Shown here in pieces: positions 38,885 through 49,213 of a stretch of 64,000 nt of DNA. Position 1 is the stretch's first letter; the number at the start of each line of letters is the position of its first letter. This DNA is from Phaeosaccion multiseriatum (Eukaryota > Ochrophyta, other classes), in NCBI GenBank assembly GCA_965112735.1, contig OZ218950.1, positions 7,006,001-7,070,000 on the forward strand. Reading direction: 5' to 3'. The notes below the pieces were generated by a model, which did not search any database, was not told the DNA's origin, and worked only from the letters and a program-made list of their open reading frames with translations. The position numbers were made by a program, and so were the translations under genes.

Positions 38885-41800
38885 ATGCTCGGCGATGAGT
38901 GGCAATGTCTCGGCGACGTTCCCTACAGGAAGCTGCAGGTGTACGAACTGGAGTGGGGGGGGAGTAGCAGCGCCGAGACCTCGACCTCCTCCATCAAGGA
39001 CGGATCCGGCAATAACAATAGGTTGGAGGACAACCACGTTGCCGCGGCTCCGAATGGCGGCCCGGTGGCCATGGTCCGGGACGAGTCGAGGCTTGTGCAG
39101 GCGGGAAGGAAGCTGCAGCCCACCCTTCGTATCTTCAGCTGCAGCGGTCAGCCCATGGCGGAGGTGCCGTGGGGAGGACCCGCGGCGCAGAGCAGCGACA
39201 GACTTGTGGGGATGGGGTGGACGCAGGCAGAAGGGCTCGTAACCGTCAAGGAGAGGGGGACTGTGTCCGTGTACGACGTCCTCGGAAGGTGAGGGTCTGT
39301 GCGGCTGCAAAAGCCGCTACTTTAGAGGCATGGCGGAGCAGCCGCTTACTCACCGGCGGCGGATAGGAAGGCGCTTTGGAATCTTTCCCACCGTCCTTGT
39401 GATGTGTTTCTTCAGTATTTAATAAGTAAGGCGCGTTGCCCACATGCATTCACTCAGGATTGGATGTCTCTCCCCCCTTTCTTCCATCCCCTGCTGCTTC
39501 CCTGTGACCACGCAGACTGTGCTACGAAATGACTCTCGTGGAGGACAATGTTCGCAAGGGCGTAGACTCCGCCTTCGTCACACATGCCAAGGTACAGAGC
39601 CCAGTGCAAGGAGAGGGGAGAGGAGAGAGCAGCTTTCTTCTTGGCACCTACCTTGCCATGTTCGGTGCCCATCCCTCTCCTTCCTTCTTCTCACACTACC
39701 CACTCCACTCCCTTGTGTACACATGCAGGTGTGGAGCGACGGTATCGCGGCCGTTATGAGCGATCGGGAAGTGCGCATTCTATCAGGCCTGTCTTCCGCG
39801 CTCGCCCTCGGCCAAGGAGGGGGAGGAGGAGAAGGCCCCCCCCCTCAACTGTGCACCATCCGCAGCTCGACAAGCGGTTCGCTGCTGCCCGCTGCCGATA
39901 AGGTGACGTCACTGGCCGTGCTCGAGCCGCAGCACACCCCCTCGGGGCTGCCCGAGCTTCTGTTGGCGACGACCGATGGCAATGTGGTGGTGGCAGCGGA
40001 AGACGTAGGGGGCGGGCCTGGACTCGGCGCTAGAGGGCCCCTTCTGCCGGAGCCGCTACCGGACGCCGTCTTGTCGATGGCAGTGGCCCCCAACGGGAGG
40101 TTTCTGGCCTGCTTCCTCGCCAGCGGGCTGCTCTCCGTCTCCTCCACAGACTTTGCCACCAAAGTGGTTGAATTTGACACAAAGACCAACAGAACAGGGG
40201 CCGCTGTGGCCGCCATGACCAGCGTGCCCCCGCCGGAGCAGATGTGCTGGTGCGGGGAAGACAGCGTGTTGCTCTATTGGAAGGGGGGTATCCTCATGGT
40301 GGGGCCCTACGGAGACTGGGAGCGTTTCCCATACGCCTCCAATCAGCCCCTCCATCTCTCACCCGAGATGGACTGTTGCCGTATCTTGACTCAGAGCCGC
40401 TGCGAGGTACTGCAGCGAGTGCCGCTGTGTACTGAGCTCATCAAGCAGATTGGATCCACCTCTCCTGGTGCACTGCTTGTGGATGCAATGGAGGCCTTTC
40501 AAGGGGGAGACCCCAAGGCCGACGAGATTATACGCGCCATGGTGAGTAGGGACGAGAGGGGTGAGGATGAAGGTGATGGCCACAGACACAGACACAGAGC
40601 CGGAGACGGAGACGGAGACGGAGAGGGCCCCACGGAGGGGGCCATGCCCGCCAGCAGCAGCGGCGGCGGCGAGGGTGGAAGAGGTGGAGGAGGCGGGCGA
40701 GACAGCCGAGGCGGAGACAGAGACAGAGACGGCGATAGTCAGCTGCTGGAGGCTGTGCAGGCGTGCATCTCGGCAGCGGCAGCGGAGCTCGACACGACGA
40801 GGCAAAAGGTGCTTCTACGGGCGGCGGCATACGGAAAGGGTTTTCTTAGCGACTTCGATAGCGATGAATTTGTGCAGTGTTGCAGGAAGCTGAGGGTGCT
40901 CAACACGCTCCGGGGCAAGAAAGTGGGTCTACCCATGACCGTGACCCAATTCGACCACCTTGGGCCCGAGAGGGTGGTGGACCGCCTCGTCGCCAGAAAC
41001 GAACACTTTCTCGCCATGCAGGTGTGCAGCTACCTCGGGCTTCCCTCTGATGGGGTGGCCATTCACTGGGCGTGTCAGAAGCTCCGAGCCTGTTCCGAGG
41101 AACCCTCAACGAACAATCAGGAGCAGTCATATGGGCAGGGGGGTAAGCAGAAGCGACTCAGCGACGCGGAGCTGCTGAAGCTCATTCTAGGCAGGCTCAA
41201 GCCGTGTGGCAAGATTTCGTATGCAAAGATTGCGCACGAGGCCACGCGACTGGGGCGCAGGCACTTGGCCACGCTCCTGCTCGATCACGAGCCTCTGTCG
41301 TCCGACAAAGTGCCGCTGCTGCTGGCCATGGGAGAGGGTGAGCTCGCTCTCACCAAGGCGGTGGAGTCGGGCGACAACGACCTTATATACCTCGCTATGC
41401 TGCATCTGCAGAGCTCCGTCAAGGAGGGCAGCAAGGAGAGCAAGGAGGGTTTCTACCGCCTCATGTACGCGCACCCAGAGGCCTTGGCGCTACTCAAGGC
41501 CTACCACTATCAAACGGACTCCTACGCTGACCGCAAGGCGCTCACGGAGCTGTGTGTCTGGCGAGGCAACTACCTTGAGGCTGCTAGCCTGACAGTGAGG
41601 CACGCCTACCGAGCCGAGCGGGTGCACGACCGCTTGGAGGGATTGAGGGAGGCGGAGAGGCTTCTCGGATGCAACAAGAGGGACCTCGGCTTTCACTTCA
41701 CGTGTACTCGGGATCAGATCGAGCTGTTGGAAGTGCAGAAGGAGCTGGAGAAGAGGACTAAGATGCCTGTGTTTCTGGACCTGTCTTTGGCCGAAACGCT

Positions 41801-42533
41801 CTACCAAGTAGTGAGCATCGCCGCTACTCAGCCGCACGCCGCCGCCAACCCCCTTATGGGTGAGGCCTCCGCCCTGCAGAAGAGGTTCAAGGTGCGTGCG
41901 TGCGTGCGTGCGTGGGTGTGTGGGTGGGTGGGTGGGTGGGTGGGTGGGCGCATGGGTGCGGGGGTGGGCGGATGTGTGGGTGCGGGGTTGGGCGGATGTG
42001 TGGGTGCGTGCGTGCGTATGGGCGGGATGGGGCACGCTGGGTGGGTGAGTGCCAAGACACTTGGGATGTCGTTTTTCTTGACATACTCTATGGCACCCCC
42101 TCCCCTCTATCCTGACACCCCCCACCCCCTCGCTGCACCCCTCACATGGCCAACCGGGGTTGTTGCAGGTACCGGACAAGCGCTTCTGGCACATCAAGGT
42201 CAAGGCCTTGGCCAACAGCGGACAGTGGGCGCAGCTGCAGAAGTGAGTCCAGTCCAGTCATAAGCTAAGTCAGCCACAACAAAAGGCGAGGGAGAAGTAA
42301 CATATGCTTGTCCCATCCATCCGTTGCCATCCATTGCCATCCACCACCTTCCGTGATTGGTGTCAGGTTCGCGGCGGAGAAGAAGAGTCCCATCGGATAC
42401 AAGGTGTTCGCTCTTGCTTGCATCATGCACCATCAGCCCAAGGAGGAGACGGAGCGATACATTGATCGGGTGCGTGCGTGAGTTCCCGTGTGTGGGCGTG
42501 CGTGTGCATGTGTATGTGTGTGTTGTGTGTGTG

Positions 42534-42572
<39 letters not shown>

Positions 42573-43327
42573 GGACGCTCAGGTCCTCTGCCTCACCCTC
42601 ATCCCCCCTGCCACCTCCCTCGCCCCTCCCCTCCCCCCTCTGCGCGCAGATCCCGTCTGCCGAGGAGCGCTACGAGTTGTACATGGAGTGCCATCTGTGG
42701 GCAAAGGCTCTGGAGGCCGCCCTCAGGCTCAAGAGCCCCAGGAGCCTCGTAGAGCTCTCCAGGGTAAGGCACACACGCGCCCCCATCACCCTCACCCTCA
42801 CCCTCACCGTGATCCTGACTCTGGCCCTGACTCTGACCCTCACCCTCACCCTCACCGTGATCCTGACTCTGGCCCTGACTCTGACCCTCACCCTCACCCT
42901 CACCGTGATCCTGACTCTGGCCCTGACTCTGACCCTCACCCTCACCCTCACCCTGATCCTGACTCTGGCCCTGGCTCTGACCCTCACCCTCACCCTCACC
43001 CTGATCCTGACTCTGGCCCTGACTCTGACCCTCACCCTCACCCTCACCCTGATCCTGACTCTGGCCCTGACTCTGACCCTCACCCTCACCCTGATCCTGA
43101 CTCTGGCCCTGACTCTGACCCTCACCCTCACCCTCACCCTGATCCTGACTCTGGCCCTGACTCTGACCCTCACCCTCAACCTGGCCCTGACTGTGACCCT
43201 GAGGGCGTGGGCGCGTGGAGCGTTTTCCGGCTCTTCTAGCAGCCGCCTCTCATTGGATCAGACTTTTGTCTGCCCGTCTGCCCGTCTCCCCGTATGCGTG
43301 TGCCTCTCTGCCTCTCTCTCTCACACA

Positions 43328-43371
<44 letters not shown>

Positions 43372-43511
43372 CTCTGCCTCTCTCTCTCTCGGTGCTATGT
43401 GCCTCTCTCTCTCTCTCTCTCTGTGCTATTTACCCCGTGTGCGTGCAGGTGTGTGACGACAGTGCGGTCTCAGCTGAGGTGAATGATGCCATTCGCCGCA
43501 TGCGGGCATGA
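38885..43511 (+). CDS. VPS16: VPS16, subunit of HOPS/CORVET tethering complexes
   Basis: Class C Vps protein that supports membrane fusion at endosomes and the lysosome or vacuole. Exons 38885–39288, 39516–39591, 39729–41891, 42169–42242, 42367–42469, 42650–42763 and 43449–43511 join in phase to 998 residues (animal VPS16 about 840). The N-terminal beta-propeller shows YRKLQVYELEW, VAAAPNGGPVAMVRDE and WSDGIAAVMSD. The C-terminal helical solenoid shows PGALLVDAMEAF, LLRAAAYGKGFL, LRVLNTLRGKKVGLPMT, YAKIAHEATRLGRRHLA, KVPLLLAMGEGELALTKAVE, SGDNDLIYLAMLHL, FLDLSLAETLYQ, VPDKRFWHIKVKAL and KFAAEKKSPIGY. An Asp/Gly/Arg-rich insertion (about residues 390–450) between propeller and solenoid is lineage-specific. 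Divergent from NOL6. Confidence 0.94.
41893..42030. repeat. (GGGT/GCGT)n tract at a VPS16 5' splice site
   Basis: TGCG and GGTG repeats begin directly at the donor of the VPS16 intron 41892–42168, making several overlapping GT candidates. The first one keeps phase with the next exon. Confidence 0.8.
42784..43203. repeat. 48-bp minisatellite in a VPS16 intron, about 8 copies
   Basis: About eight copies of a 48-bp unit (one or more 42-bp variants) built from CTCACC hexamers followed by GATCCTGACTCTGGCCCTGA. It fills most of the intron 42764–43448. Because units are multiples of three, several frames are open on both strands; these are not thought to be coding. Confidence 0.88.
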
Positions 43512-44085
43512 CAGACACCACACTACAAGTGATCGAGGAGCAGCACGCCCAGTGAAATTGTAGAGCGGCGTTGGCATACTTAACTGACTGACAGGAATCA
43601 GCGGCGTTGGGTACCGCGCATCACATGAAATCACCCATCCAATCGCAGGCCACCCTTCTTTGTGTCTTGTCATTTTAAAAAATATCTTTACCCCAAGGGT
43701 TTGCGCGTGTGGCCCCCCAAAGAAATTCCAAAGCCCCCTCGCCCCCCAATCAACACAAACGATGCGGAGCATGCTACGTTTCTGGTCAGTCAGTCAGTCA
43801 GTCAGTCAGTCAGTCAGTCAGTCAGTCAGGTCTGTCCGACGAAAGAAGGCGGAACGCAACGTGGAAGTGACTGCGTCTGCCCATCCCGTTCCCACCCTCA
43901 TCCAACAGCTCCCTCCGGGCAAGGGACTTCACTCCGGCAGGAGGCTCCCGCTCTGCTCCAGTTCAGCTCCAGCTGCGGACAGCTAGCTTCATCTCTCTGA
44001 CTCCCTTGCTGCTGTAACCAACCAACTCATCAAATCAAAGAGTTGAGTTGACTCACTCTCAGTGACTTATTCTCAAGTTCTGAAT
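43512..44085. other. Convergent 3' region of VPS16 and NDUFS6
   Basis: No gene recognised. Contains a (GTCA)n tract of about eleven units (43786–43829) and an AT-rich spot at 43673–43690 that may serve VPS16 polyadenylation. Confidence 0.55.
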
Positions 44086-45039
44086 CTAGTGCCCCCCCGC
44101 CTTCGGCTTGTATATGTACCGCAAGCCGCAGTATTTGCAAACTTGTGGGGTGGGGACGACCTCCGTACCGTCATACACGGTGATGTACTCCAGAGGGTGC
44201 CCCAGGGCCCCGCCTCCTGTTGAGTGCCCGCACACACACACACACGTACATACAAAGAGAGAGAGAGAGAGAGAGAGTGAGAGAGAGCGGTCGCGCTGAG
44301 GGAGGGAAGGGGGTATAGGATACGCAGCCGCAGCAGCAGCAGCAGGAGGAGGAGTTGCAGTGAAGTGTGCAGTGGAAGACAAGACTTTCTGCGAGAGAAC
44401 GAACAACACTCAACGAATGACTGCACAACAGCATAGCGAGGAGGTGTCCCTCTCTCTATCTCACCACTTCCCTCCCTTCTCTGCCTCACCTCCGTCGCAC
44501 ACGGCCACTGGTGTACTGCACTCCACAAGAGGGTACTCATCGATGAGCTGCTCGGCGTCGCTCCTGCACAGGGGCAGACCAAAGGACGGAGGGGTGGGGG
44601 GGTTGAGAGACAAGGTGATGGATGGGATAGGAAAGAATAGCATGCAAGATGGGTACGGGTTAGGGTTGGGTTAGAGGCACGAGGCAATGGCAGAGGACGA
44701 GCCCAGGCGTCCCCCATGGATGAGGCGTCCTTCCTCCTTCCCCTCTCCTAATTTTAGTTCTTTCCTGCTACTCATCACCATCGTCCATTATATGCGCTAA
44801 AGCCATACATACCTGTGCTTCCCGTGCTTGTACACACTCTTGCTCTCTTCCTTGCTGAAGTAGGTCCGGGTTGACAGAAAACGAGCCCTCGAAAACTCCC
44901 CCTCTCTTCGCGCCCCTGCTGCCCCTCTCGCTGCTCTCGATGCAGCAGCTGCTCCTGCTGATCCAACCGCCGCTGACGCCGCCGGGGCCGCCCTCAAGCT
45001 TAGCCCCGCGCAAGCAACCAAGAGCTGTCGGCTTGCCAT
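44086..45039 (-). CDS. NDUFS6: NADH dehydrogenase Fe–S protein 6 (complex I 13-kDa zinc subunit)
   Basis: Mitochondrial complex I subunit that binds zinc and assists assembly of the N-module. Exons 45039–44813, 44563–44490 and 44216–44086 join in phase to 143 residues, close to the family length. The first exon has an Ala/Arg-rich, acid-poor N-terminus (MASRQLLVACAGLSLRAAPA) typical of a mitochondrial transit peptide. Exon 2 reads SDAEQLIDEYPLVECSTP, and the 2/3 junction recreates the signature VAVCDGGGGALGHP. Exon 3 has VCKYCGLRY, so the C…H…C-x2-C zinc ligands are all present. The stop TAG follows KAGGH. Longer reading upstream of the ATG has no ATG codon. Convergent with VPS16 and divergent from the membrane-protein gene. 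Confidence 0.93.
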
Positions 45040-45467
45040 GCCCTCCCCCCTCCTTCGTGCTGTTGCTCCTTCGCCTACTCTTCGGCGCTGTGCCTTTCTC
45101 CTCTTCCAAAACTGCACTACACACTTGTGGCAACAATACCTCTCGCTAAAAGCTGCACGCACTTGGCCAATTAGAGAAGAGAGAGGAAAAATGAACCCTG
45201 GAGAGATGGAGATGAGGAGAGAAGAGTGAGCTCATCGAGAGATAGGTACGTAAGCTTACGTGACTACATAAGTCAATGGGGCAAATCCGGTACTCTCTCC
45301 TTGATAGCCAGAGAAGCTTGCTTGTGCTCTCTTTGCTCGACCTTGACCCCTTCTTCTGGGGAAGCTTCCTGGTCTGCTGTTGTCGCTGAATCTCAGCAGC
45401 TGGGGGGGTTTCATCCGCGGAGGGCGACAAGAAAATAATTTGTTTTTGAGAGGTGCTACAGGGAGAA
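45040..45467. promoter_or_regulatory. Divergent intergenic region (NDUFS6 / membrane protein)
   Basis: 428 bp separating two divergent ATGs, expected to hold both promoters. No recognisable core motif; the sequence TACGTAAGCTTACGTGA (about 45247–45263) contains a near-palindrome around AAGCTT. Confidence 0.4.
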
Positions 45468-46789
45468 ATGGCGACACTCGGTGCGATGGCCAGCGTGCCC
45501 ACGGAGTACAGCTCCGAAGGGCCGCATCCTTTGCTCACCCCCCAGCCTGGGGGAGAGGATGGGGAGGGCCTCACCATGGCTGATGCAGCCTCGAGGCTGA
45601 TGATGCTGCGAGCCTCAGGTGATGCCGTACCTGTTGTCAACGCCATCAGAACTCACCACGATATTACCTCCTGTACCCCGATTGTCTCTCGTATTATTTT
45701 TTAAGACTCTTCACCAACGCCTTGGGCCTAATCTTCCTCACCAATGTCCACTCGCATACAGGGGGTGCCTGGACTGAGGAAGCGCTGGAGGAAATTGTCA
45801 ACGCCTCTTCCTTTGGAGTAATGACCATCTTCTGGTGGCACCCCATGGGAGGCGAGGACGGCGGCGTTTGGGTCGTGGACTTGCTCATCCGCTGCTCCTG
45901 CCTGCTCATCATTATCTCGCAATTCTTGCTGCCTATCAACTGGTTCATCAGCCGCTTGGTGGTCTACGACGGGTGAGGAAGGGAGCAAGTGTTGTGCCTG
46001 ATTCATTCGTTTATCGCTCCCGCGTGTTGTGCGCCTCTACCTTGTGACCCGCGCGTATCTATCACTCTCTCACTCAGTCTCTGTCTCTCATTGTCTCTAT
46101 CTCCATCTCTCTCTCTCTCTCTGTCACCTCTCTGTGTGTCTCTTTGTCCTACTGCTTGGGGCTGGTCCGACTCGCCTCACCACACCACACTACATCACAG
46201 TGGAGTGTGCCCCGCGACTGGCTCCCTGGACGACCGACTCATCATGCTCGGTACGTGCGATGGTGCGACGGTGCGATAGGTACAACCACTCACAGGACTC
46301 AGAGGGGCCACGAATAGCGAATCACATCACACCATACCACCACATTGCCTCTGTTGCGCGTGCCCTGCATTTGTCACCGATACCCCATCTACCATCTACC
46401 ACCATCGTCTCGTCTCTCGTGTCTCCCCGTCCTGACACCAGGCATCACCTTCATCTACCTGGCCAGGAGCACCATGTGGGCGGTCACGAAGGTACGGTTC
46501 CGGCGGTTACGTGCTCTTTGGTCGTAGTCGCTCATCGTACGCCCCTCTCTCTGTGTCTCTCTCTTCTTTCTCTATATCTCTATCCCTATCATATGTCTCT
46601 TTTATCTCACTCCTCCCTCTCTCACTTTCTCCCTCTCCCTCTCCTTCTCTCTCTCTCCTCCGTTTTCTCTCTCTCGTTCTCTCTCCTCCCTCTCTCTCTC
46701 TGCTCTCTCTCCCTCCCTCTCTCCCACTCCGTCCCCCCTTCTCTTGCTCTCTGCCCCCCCCCTCTCTCATTCTCTCCTCTCTCTCTACA

Positions 46790-46847
<58 letters not shown>

Positions 46848-47818
46848 TGTTTGGTCTTTCTTGCCCCTTTTCCATCTTCCATCCGGCCCGGCGCCGTCGG
46901 TTACCCCCCCCCCCCCCCCTGTACACACAGGTCAATTATTACCAACACACGTTCCAGGCTATCCGAGAAGGCCTCTCTCGCTTGCTGTGGGCCGTTTGCC
47001 CGGCCTGCCTGCGCTTCTCTCTCCCCTACTGCCCCATCCTCCTGGTGCCGCCCGAGCACGAGGAGGAGACCTCGCTGCTCCCAACACAGGCTAGCAGCGA
47101 AGGTGACTTACACGCCGTCGGAATGAGGTATCTTACAGACCCTTACGACAAGGCTGCCATTCGCAGGGCAAGCGCCAAGGGCAGGAAGGTGCTTGACGAC
47201 TTGAATGTGAGCCTCATCGATCGGTTCATGGATGTGCCGTACGAGGAGCTCATTGTCATGCTAAACCTGGTAAGTAAGTAAGGGAAGAGAAGGGGAGGTA
47301 AGAGAAGTAATAAACGAGACGAATAGACCAGGAAGATTGGAAGAAAGGCACCCAAGCATTGATTGATTCATTACCTAACACTTTGCCCCGTCTAGAAACA
47401 AGAGAGCTGTCCATCTTCAGCCCTTTCACCATTCAATTCAGATCACCCCGCCTCCCTCACAGCCTTTCACCCCCAACCCCTCCCTCCCTCCCTCCCTCCG
47501 TACTTGGATTGGCAGTGGCTCGTCTTCCAAACCGAGAGCAACATCACAGACATGATCCTCAACTCGCTCTCTCTCGAGTTTGTGATGTTGCTGGACGATC
47601 AGTTCAAGGAACAATACTACAAAACAAATGGAAAGGCCATGCAGGGCCTCGAGACCAAGCTGGCGTGGTCACTCGAGGACCCGCCCCGTCTGAGGTTGTT
47701 TGTGCGGGATTGGATCGACGGGCTGAGCGTGGTGATGGCGTTCTTCGTGCCTGTCGGCCTCGTGCTTTGTTGCTTTTACATGCCTCTCTGCAAACCGCGC
47801 ACCATTGATGACGGCTAG
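45468..47818 (+). CDS. Multi-pass membrane protein, conserved-looking, function unknown
   Basis: Exons 45468–45618, 45762–45972, 46201–46250, 46442–46491, 46931–47269 and 47516–47818 join in phase to 367 residues. A soluble N-terminus precedes hydrophobic segments VWVVDLLIRCSCLLIIISQF plus PINWFISRLVV, DRLIMLGITFIYLA, and near the C-terminus GLSVVMAFFVPVGLVLCCF. Before the last helix comes WLVFQTESNITDMILNSLSL then EFVMLLDDQF. I associate this pattern (QT-x-S-x2-D-x-ILN-x2-ALxF-x3-DD) with uncharacterised membrane proteins of protists, but cannot name a family. No catalytic motif is seen. Exon 1/2 joining was decided by phase (donor GTGATG, acceptor CATACAG). The frame between them also carries a hydrophobic stretch (LFTNALGLIFL) that might belong to an alternative exon. 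Confidence 0.68.
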
Positions 47819-48921
47819 GGGCTGAGCGAGGAAGGAAGGAAGGAAAGAGGGGTATTGTCTACTTGGGCCTGCATACCCCAATATCGAGAGACGAGACAAG
47901 CTACCATGAGACGGAGGAGCAAGCATTCAACAACAGGACGAGGAAGCGAGCGAGGACAACCCGACAGGAGCCCCACAGAAGGACGCCAGTGTGCAGTTAG
48001 CTCACTGTACAAGGCGAGGTGTGGGGGTTGGTTCTCCTTGGACTCACAGGGCACACGAGCACCTCATACAGCCGCAGTCAGAGCCACACACCACGACCGA
48101 GAGACCGTCTCTACGCTGTACAAAGGATGGCAACGGATGACAAGGGCTGTGTAGATAATTTCATATATTGATTCACTGTATCCCCCCTCTCATTACATCA
48201 CTCTGCCTATAAGGAACTTACGTATAGGTATACTGTATGCTTTTTCTTGCCTCTCCTCCCCTCAGCCGCCCAGCAAAGGGGAGCCGCTCAGCTGTCATTA
48301 CTCCTGCCTCTGCTCTCTACCGCCTCTTCTGCTTGAGACTCACAGCTTTTATGCCATATTGAAACTCACAGCTTTGATGCCATAAACTCAAACAAAACCT
48401 TCACGATATTTTTTTCTGCGCTCTCCCATACAAATGATTGATACCCCCCAGGGGAAGCGGAAGGCTTCTCGCTCCACGCGGTGCCACGAGCCGATACACA
48501 GAGAAGAGGGCCCCCTTCCTCCCTGTGCTCTTCTCTCGACCGCCAAATCCCCCCTCCGTCCCCAATACTCTCTTCCCCCTTTAGCCTTTAGATCCCTCCC
48601 CTTATACCCATATACCTCCTCCTTTACGCACATCAATGCCCTATCAATTGTACAGAGGCGAGTGGCCGTGAACGGAGGGAAAGGACAGCAAACACGCCAG
48701 CAACTGCTGCCCCCGATGCCTGAGCCCTTCCTCTCACTTCATCGCCGCCCTCATCCCCCAACCCCCCACTCTCACACTCCCCTTCCCTCCAACAGACGTG
48801 CAACCTCAATGGAACCTCATCCTTCTCCATTTCCTCGGCCGTATCTGCTGATAGTGGAGGTGGTGGTGGTTGTTCGCGTACTCTCCTCTCCACACCTCCA
48901 CCGTTCCCACCTCCCATGAGC
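47819..48921. other. Convergent 3' region of membrane-protein and RRM genes
   Basis: About 1.1 kb without a supported gene. A short direct repeat of the form GAAACTCACAGCTTTnATGCCATA occurs twice (about 48335–48381). Short open frames (for example minus 48388–48636) lack conserved features. Confidence 0.5.
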
Positions 48922-49109
48922 TCAGTAGTAGGATCCAAACTGCTGAGGAGCGGCGTGGCTTGGAAACGCCGTCTGAGGGAAGTTCTGCCCCCCCCCGCCC
49001 GCCTGCCCCTGCACTGCACTTGGGTAGTACGCGGTACCCAACCCTCCTCCGAAGTAGTCCGCCTGCTGCGGCTGACTCACCATTCCCGACCCGTCCAGGG
49101 GCTGCTGCG

Positions 49110-49141
<32 letters not shown>

Positions 49142-49164
49142 AGGAGCTGCGGGTGTGGCTGATG

Positions 49165-49213
<49 letters not shown>

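Noticed and set aside
42478-43456. Open frames giving repeated Asp/Pro/His or Leu/Thr peptides
   Set aside because: They lie in the VPS16 intron minisatellite, whose multiple-of-three unit keeps several frames open; the exons on both sides splice past it in phase.
46029-47126. Long plus-strand frame rich in Ser/Leu and His/Thr
   Set aside because: It crosses (CT)n and (CA)n intron tracts and is out of frame with the membrane-protein exons.
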